From: Bacteroidales bacterium
GTDB lineage: Bacteria > Bacteroidota > Bacteroidia > Bacteroidales > P3
Direction of reading: 5' to 3'
DNA length: 10,053 bases
NCBI GenBank assembly: GCA_016296345.1
Contig: JAEDJL010000055.1
Coordinates: 1-10,053 of the forward strand
The notes under the pieces are model-generated. The model saw nothing but the letters and a program-made list of their open reading frames with translations. It made no database searches and was not told the origin of the DNA. Position numbers and translations under genes: made by a program. This document shows positions 6,277 through 10,053 of this stretch, in pieces; position 1 is the stretch's first letter; every line of letters starts with the position of its first letter.

Positions 6277-6774
6277 TCAATTAAACCTGATTACCTCATC
6301 CACATCGTCTATCTCAAAGCTGCCGAAATCTTCTATCGCAGAATTGCCAAGCAACAGCGGAGCTTCCATATTGCCCACAACAAACGCTTTCACATTTTCG
6401 GCAATCAGTCCTTCGCCAAGCTCCAACTGTCTGATATTGATGACCATTCCCTCAACTATGCTGCCATCTGCAATTTGAGAATATTCGTATCCTTCTATGT
6501 CTTCGGGGCTTAGCTTGCCTTGCTTGAAAAGGTAGATGGCTTCGGTGAGCGAGAGGCTGACACCGCTCGCTCCCGTGTCAAACAACATTTCCATCTCCAC
6601 CCCATTGACTTTCACCTTTACAAATCTCACTCCTTGTCGTTTCTCAAAGGGGACTTCGTAAAGGCTTTCTTCTTCGTATGTATTGAGCAGCGGTGCAGGC
6701 TCTTGCCTGCAAGCAACGCACAAAGCCGCAAGCACCAAGCCCGACAACAAACTACCGAACACCCTTCTATTCAT
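6277..6774 (-). CDS. Lipoprotein-like single-domain retropepsin
   Basis: A 165-residue predicted aspartic protease of the retropepsin-like fold, which works as a dimer because each chain supplies one catalytic Asp. The start is ATG 6774 (7 bp after the previous stop), giving an exported N-terminus MNRRVFGSLLSGLVLAALCV followed by AC at 21-22; Cys22 is a possible lipidation site, though Cys at -3 is atypical for a lipobox. The catalytic motif LFDTGAS lies at 64-70, and LLLGNSAIEDFGSFEID (140-156) matches the family's second conserved block (L-L-G-x-x-x-L/I-x-x-F). It should act outside the inner membrane. An upstream in-frame TTG at 6792 overlaps the preceding gene and is less likely. Substrate unknown; within this operon the membrane-anchored neighbours with extracytoplasmic parts are plausible targets, which is inference. 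Confidence 0.85.
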   Translation of the reverse strand: MNRRVFGSLLSGLVLAALCVACRQEPAPLLNTYEEESLYEVPFEKRQGVRFVKVKVNGVEMEMLFDTGASGVSLSLTEAIYLFKQGKLSPEDIEGYEYSQIADGSIVEGMVINIRQLELGEGLIAENVKAFVVGNMEAPLLLGNSAIEDFGSFEIDDVDEVIRFN

Positions 6775-6781
6775 CTGACAT

Positions 6782-8050
6782 TTACTTAACAAGGAATTGA
6801 TGTCTGTATTTCATTCCCGAACAATCAGTAAATGAAATAGTAGCTGTATCAATATCGGATTTGACTACACAATAACAAGAAGGAATTTCCTCAAATCCAT
6901 CAACGCCCCAATCAATGACCAAAGGCTCATCGGCAACAAAAAGCATTGTATCTCCGGAATGTATTTCTCGCTCGTGTACTTTCAAAGTGTCTTTCTCCAA
7001 TGGGATTGAGCGAATAGCTTGTTCGGTTTGCTTATCGCCTTGCTCGGTTTGCTCATCGGTCTTTTTGTGTGTGCTTACAATTCCTATGCCAAATCCGAGC
7101 ATAAAGACTGCCAATATAACAATACTCCATATTAAAATCTTTTTCTTGTTCTTCTTCAAAGAAGCATCAACAGGATTTTCTCTTTCTTCATTGACATGTC
7201 TTTTATTTGCAGCATAAGCATTGCTATTTGCGTCCAATGTGTTATCCAGAATTTCTCTTATCTGTCTGAGTGCATTATCGGCTTTTCTGCGTTCTTCGAC
7301 CTCTCTTTGTAGTTTGCCGTTTTCGGATTGCAATTCGGCGTTTTGTTTGTTCAAACCGGCGTTTTGCTGCTCCAATTCGCCTTTTTTATTTTCAAGGCTT
7401 TGAATATTTTTATTTTTTGCCATGATGATTTCCTTTAATTTTTGAACTTCTGCTTGCAAAGGCTGCAATTTGTTCTCCGAACGTGGGATTTCGGGAGCAA
7501 GGATTGCCTCTCCGCTCTCAAATAAAGTGTTCAAGAAAAGGTCGCAACCTTGCTCCGAGATATGTCTTTTGACACAATACTCTTTCTTATTCAACTTTCT
7601 ATCAAGACGAGTGAAACTTTGGGAAAAACATCCTTCTATATTTTTCCTCAAAAATTGAATAATGCTTTCGGAATTGGCTCTGTCGAAGTTGGAAACTATG
7701 AACTTCTTGTCTTTGCCAAGCAAAACGCCCTCAACCTTTTTGTCATACGTCTGCTTCAAAAGCTGATAGAGCCTCGACAAATCTTCACAATAGTGATTGT
7801 AAGACCTCAAAACGATTGCAAAATATCCTCCGGGTCTTCCGGTTGATTGGTCTATTATTTGCGGTACAACATAACTATAATAGAAGCACTCTTTGTTCTC
7901 TTCTTCTCTTGCTTCTATCTTGAAGAAGTTGTATGGTGTTTTTTGTGCTTCGTTATTGTACAGCTGTTCGGCATAGCCTGTTGCCTTGCTGTCTCCGTAT
8001 GTTTTGTTGCCGTTTGGTACTCCTCCTATGGCTATCTGTATTGTTTCCAT
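6782..8050 (-). CDS. Single-pass coiled-coil protein, possible GTPase partner
   Basis: A 422-residue membrane protein. Residues 1-190 form a mixed alpha/beta domain I cannot place firmly; it begins IQIAIGGVPNGNKTYG and has GRPGGYFAIVLRSYNHY around 71-87. Residues 196-268 are a coiled coil rich in Gln, Asn and Glu (ELEQQNAGLNKQNAELQSEN). A basic KKNKKK precedes the membrane helix (303-325, ILIWSIVILAVFMLGFGIGIV), so by the positive-inside rule the N-terminal part is cytosolic and residues 327-422, with a TDEQTEQGDKQTEQ repeat and a small beta-rich end, lie outside. Its ATG shares a base with the stop of the GTPase gene (TAATG at 8052-8048), indicating translational coupling and likely a physical complex. 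The N-terminal domain may play the GTPase-partner (GAP1-N-like) role known from GTPase-centred conflict systems, but this is a guess from context, not from a motif. Confidence 0.7.
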   Translation of the reverse strand: METIQIAIGGVPNGNKTYGDSKATGYAEQLYNNEAQKTPYNFFKIEAREEENKECFYYSYVVPQIIDQSTGRPGGYFAIVLRSYNHYCEDLSRLYQLLKQTYDKKVEGVLLGKDKKFIVSNFDRANSESIIQFLRKNIEGCFSQSFTRLDRKLNKKEYCVKRHISEQGCDLFLNTLFESGEAILAPEIPRSENKLQPLQAEVQKLKEIIMAKNKNIQSLENKKGELEQQNAGLNKQNAELQSENGKLQREVEERRKADNALRQIREILDNTLDANSNAYAANKRHVNEERENPVDASLKKNKKKILIWSIVILAVFMLGFGIGIVSTHKKTDEQTEQGDKQTEQAIRSIPLEKDTLKVHEREIHSGDTMLFVADEPLVIDWGVDGFEEIPSCYCVVKSDIDTATISFTDCSGMKYRHQFLVK

Positions 8051-9018
8051 TATCTTCCTACGCTTTTGAGAATTTTAGTCCAGAGCTTTTGAGGATATTT
8101 GTCGTTCTCTTCGATAAATTTCAACTTGCTACCGCTTCCCTTAACATACCTTCCTGTCATGAATGGAACGAAGTCGCAGCTGTATGGTTTGAAGAAACTT
8201 ATTATCGGACGGTTGTCTTTGAACAAATCAAACAGCCCCGGATAAAGTCCTCCGCCTCTGTGAGAGCTAAAATATTCTCTGTATGCTTGTTCGTTTACCT
8301 CTCCGGGGGATTTGATGTACTCTATCTTTTTATCGACTTTGTTTCCGAGAAAGATAACTCTGTCTCTTGGAGACATTTTCTGCTTCAAATCTTTTATTCT
8401 ATCAACATATTCTCTTCTTTTTTCTTCATCCGACCAGTCGGGTTCCAAGAAAATGACCCATACTTTTTTGTTTGGCATGGTGTGTATCTTGGTAAGGTAA
8501 AGAGGGTCTTGCTCCGAGGGTTTGTCGGGGTCAAAGTACAGCTCGCCCGGAGCTTCCAATATCTGACAAATCGGCTGACCCACGTTGCGAGAAACACCCA
8601 CCAACATAAAGGACATTCTGCTTGTAGAATCTGCTGCGTCAGTCGAGTTGAGCATTCTTGGGAACTCTTCACACATTTGAAGATAGTCTGCATCGTCAGA
8701 AGGACGGAAACTCCTCACCGGTTCTACTTTGTATCCTCCCTGAATGGTTTTCAAATAGCGTGAAAGCCTGATAAGCGTCATTGTCTTGCCACAGGCAGGA
8801 GGTCCGAACAGCACAACAATGGGTGTGGATTTGTCAGATACGGTAACCTGCACGTCATTTGTGTGCTTATATGTCTTCGCTTTGGGGCTTCTTTCCTCTT
8901 CTTGCGGTGGTTCGTAGGGCAATTCCTCTGCCACATCGGGGCTTGGTTGATAATCTTCTTGTGATTTGAAATCGTTATAGTTCAATTCTTCCAATTCTTC
9001 ATCGTCAAAATTTGCCAT
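8050..9018 (-). CDS. P-loop GTPase of a predicted conflict or envelope system
   Basis: A 322-residue cytosolic protein. Residues 1-60 are a disordered acidic and Pro-rich arm (MANFDDEELEELNYNDF). The G domain starts near 66: Walker A GPPACGKT (72-79); the G3/Walker B position reads QILEAPGE (152-159), with Glu in place of the usual DxxG Asp but the G-E ending found in several TRAFAC-like and 'double-GTPase' families; G4 is FLGNKVD (223-229), the guanine-specifying NKxD. Residues 250-322 form a helical C-terminal end. There is no membrane segment. The protein is preceded by the multi-pass gene (36-bp gap) and overlaps the next gene by one base, so all three are probably made together. GTP binding is well supported; the cellular role and closest subfamily are inferred. 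A Ras-like housekeeping GTPase is unlikely given the context and divergent G3. Confidence 0.75.
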   Translation of the reverse strand: MANFDDEELEELNYNDFKSQEDYQPSPDVAEELPYEPPQEEERSPKAKTYKHTNDVQVTVSDKSTPIVVLFGPPACGKTMTLIRLSRYLKTIQGGYKVEPVRSFRPSDDADYLQMCEEFPRMLNSTDAADSTSRMSFMLVGVSRNVGQPICQILEAPGELYFDPDKPSEQDPLYLTKIHTMPNKKVWVIFLEPDWSDEEKRREYVDRIKDLKQKMSPRDRVIFLGNKVDKKIEYIKSPGEVNEQAYREYFSSHRGGGLYPGLFDLFKDNRPIISFFKPYSCDFVPFMTGRYVKGSGSKLKFIEENDKYPQKLWTKILKSVGR

Positions 9019-9054
9019 GTTCTTTTTGTTTTTTATTCGTCAATACTCAAATTA

Positions 9055-10053
9055 CTATTCTTCTTGCTTGAATGCCACGTTGAAAAAGCAAAACGCAGCA
9101 AGGTCAATCACCAAGGACAACAAAATCCAATAAATCATTCCCGAGTTCTCATTTGAAAACTTTCCTTTCATATAGTCAGTCCAAACCTCGGTTACGTTTA
9201 TCAGCCTTTCGGAAGGGTAACCCTTATATTCGGCACTCAGACTTCTCGCTTCGAGAGTGCTTTTTGCTGTCTGAATAAGGTCTCTTGATTGGGCAAGAAT
9301 GGCATCTTGGTTTGAGAGAGTGGCACGGTCGAGAGCCTGAACGTTGGTTTCGATGTTTGAAATGAGAACATTGATTTTCTTTGCTTCCTTTTTGAAGTTC
9401 ACCTTATGAATGTCCCATTGTGTATCGTATTGCTGCCGGAGTATTTCGAGATGGTCTCTGATTTGGTTGTCGTAATACTTGATTGCACTGTTAATTCCTT
9501 TTTGCGAACGGTCCTTGTTGGTCAGACGAATAATCGTTCCGACCTTTATATCCAAGGCTTTCTCCACATTTTGCAAACAGCTGTCGGCTCTGTCGCCAAA
9601 GCCAATGCGTTCGGGTTGCTTAATCTCGTTTTCAAGTGCCTTTTGAGCAGACTTGACCTCCTTGGCTTTCTTGGCATAGTCCGACATGAATTTCTCTTTT
9701 GCCAACTCTTCTATCGTCAGAGGTCGAAGCTGCTGAGCATAATGCAACTCCTCTTTCTTGGCATAGTCTCTTGCATTTTTGTTGTAAAACAACGAGTGAG
9801 AATTTGTAGGAAAAGAGATTAGTAACCACGTTACCAAAACGATGATAAGACCACCGACAAACTTCTTTGTAGGATTTTCAATCATCAAATTGCGATTGAA
9901 ACTGTCCATAATCATCTTTGTGCCGTATGAAGTGAGGACAAAAAGTCCCACCACAGCTATCCACATACACCAAAGAGGAATAGCCGGCATCGAAAGGTGA
10001 ATACTGCCTACGGTAAGGTAACAACTGACTGCCGCAAAAGCCACAAAGGCAAT
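9055..10053 (-). CDS. Multi-pass membrane protein with long helical loop (partial)
   Basis: The reading frame is open to the right edge (last visible codons IAFVAFAAVSCYL, already membrane-like), so the start lies outside; the GTG at 10044 is not convincing. Counting from that codon, membrane segments are the truncated first one, 22-44 (LWCMWIAVVGLFVLTSYGTKM), 61-80 (FVGGLIIVLVTWLLISF) and a last one at 302-322 (MIYWILLSLVIDLAAFCFF) next to the C-terminus KQEE. Between the third and fourth helices lies a loop of about 220 residues, mostly charged helix and coiled coil. It is probably outside the inner membrane, since an even number of crossings would return the short C-terminus to the same side as the 45-60 turn. 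It is the first visible gene of the minus-strand set and may anchor the GTPase or sense envelope signals. No family recognised. Confidence 0.75.
   Translation of the reverse strand: MAFVAFAAVSCYLTVGSIHLSMPAIPLWCMWIAVVGLFVLTSYGTKMIMDSFNRNLMIENPTKKFVGGLIIVLVTWLLISFPTNSHSLFYNKNARDYAKKEELHYAQQLRPLTIEELAKEKFMSDYAKKAKEVKSAQKALENEIKQPERIGFGDRADSCLQNVEKALDIKVGTIIRLTNKDRSQKGINSAIKYYDNQIRDHLEILRQQYDTQWDIHKVNFKKEAKKINVLISNIETNVQALDRATLSNQDAILAQSRDLIQTAKSTLEARSLSAEYKGYPSERLINVTEVWTDYMKGKFSNENSGMIYWILLSLVIDLAAFCFFNVAFKQEE

Noticed and set aside
7933..8763. 276-codon plus-strand frame opposite the GTPase and coiled-coil genes
   Set aside because: It is antisense to two well-supported genes, with no recognisable motifs and a Phe/Val/Leu-rich composition typical of shadow frames.
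10044..10053. GTG at 10044 as the true start of the multi-pass protein
   Set aside because: The frame stays open and hydrophobic to the edge, so a membrane helix would be cut in half; the gene is better called 5' partial.

Overview
The window looks like part of a Bacteroidales chromosome, though I cannot name the species. The evidence is Bacteroidetes-type promoter boxes (TAnnTTTG, one with a TTTG box 20 bp upstream), weak or absent Shine-Dalgarno sequences, and relics of gene families that are multi-copy in Bacteroides and Porphyromonas relatives (DUF4143 ATPase, AlbA_2/HATPase_c_4 'RecG-like' protein).

Layout. (1) 1-163: a divergent promoter region. One clear promoter fires left out of the window and a -7 box fires right. 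(2) 164-2017, + strand: a sensory [FeFe]-hydrogenase-like protein (two 4Fe-4S clusters, degenerate H-cluster domain, extra Fe-S domain, PAS domain), closed by a hairpin terminator at 2039-2083. (3) 2049-3510: a gene graveyard. It holds a minus-strand DUF4143 AAA ATPase with only its two ends left and its promoter still recognisable, a four-copy palindrome array with an exact 22-bp period, a plus-strand RecG-like gene that has lost its 5' half, and a possible nuclease/transposase tail. (4) 3567-10053, all on the - strand: a tightly packed set of six genes whose promoter and first gene start lie beyond the right edge.

The minus-strand set is the most interesting part. In transcription order it encodes a multi-pass membrane protein with a long helical loop (5' end cut by the window), a cytosolic P-loop GTPase (GPPACGKT, EAPGE, NKVD), a single-pass membrane protein with an unknown cytosolic domain and coiled coil, a lipoprotein-like single-domain retropepsin (DTGAS), a membrane-anchored protein with a central FGE-sulfatase/C-type-lectin-fold domain, and an exported paralog of that domain. 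Two junctions overlap or nearly so (TAATG between GTPase and coiled-coil gene; 7 bp before the retropepsin), and the other gaps are at most 36 bp, so these are probably one transcript. The set suggests an envelope-spanning system: outside domains sense or bind, a GTPase acts as switch in the cytosol, and a protease and lectin-fold modules work at the cell surface. It recalls GTPase-centred conflict systems predicted by comparative genomics, but membership is inference and I know of no described system with this exact composition.

Two details stand out in the lectin-fold genes. The terminal motif of the exported paralog (GGLRLAL) is present but out of frame, one base away, beyond a GGGGG tract. 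In the membrane-anchored paralog, the loop between the conserved RGGSW and GGLRL uses only NNC/NNT codons at its 20 candidate variable positions, the pattern left by diversity-generating retroelements. No reverse transcriptase or template repeat is in the window, so that reading is a hypothesis.
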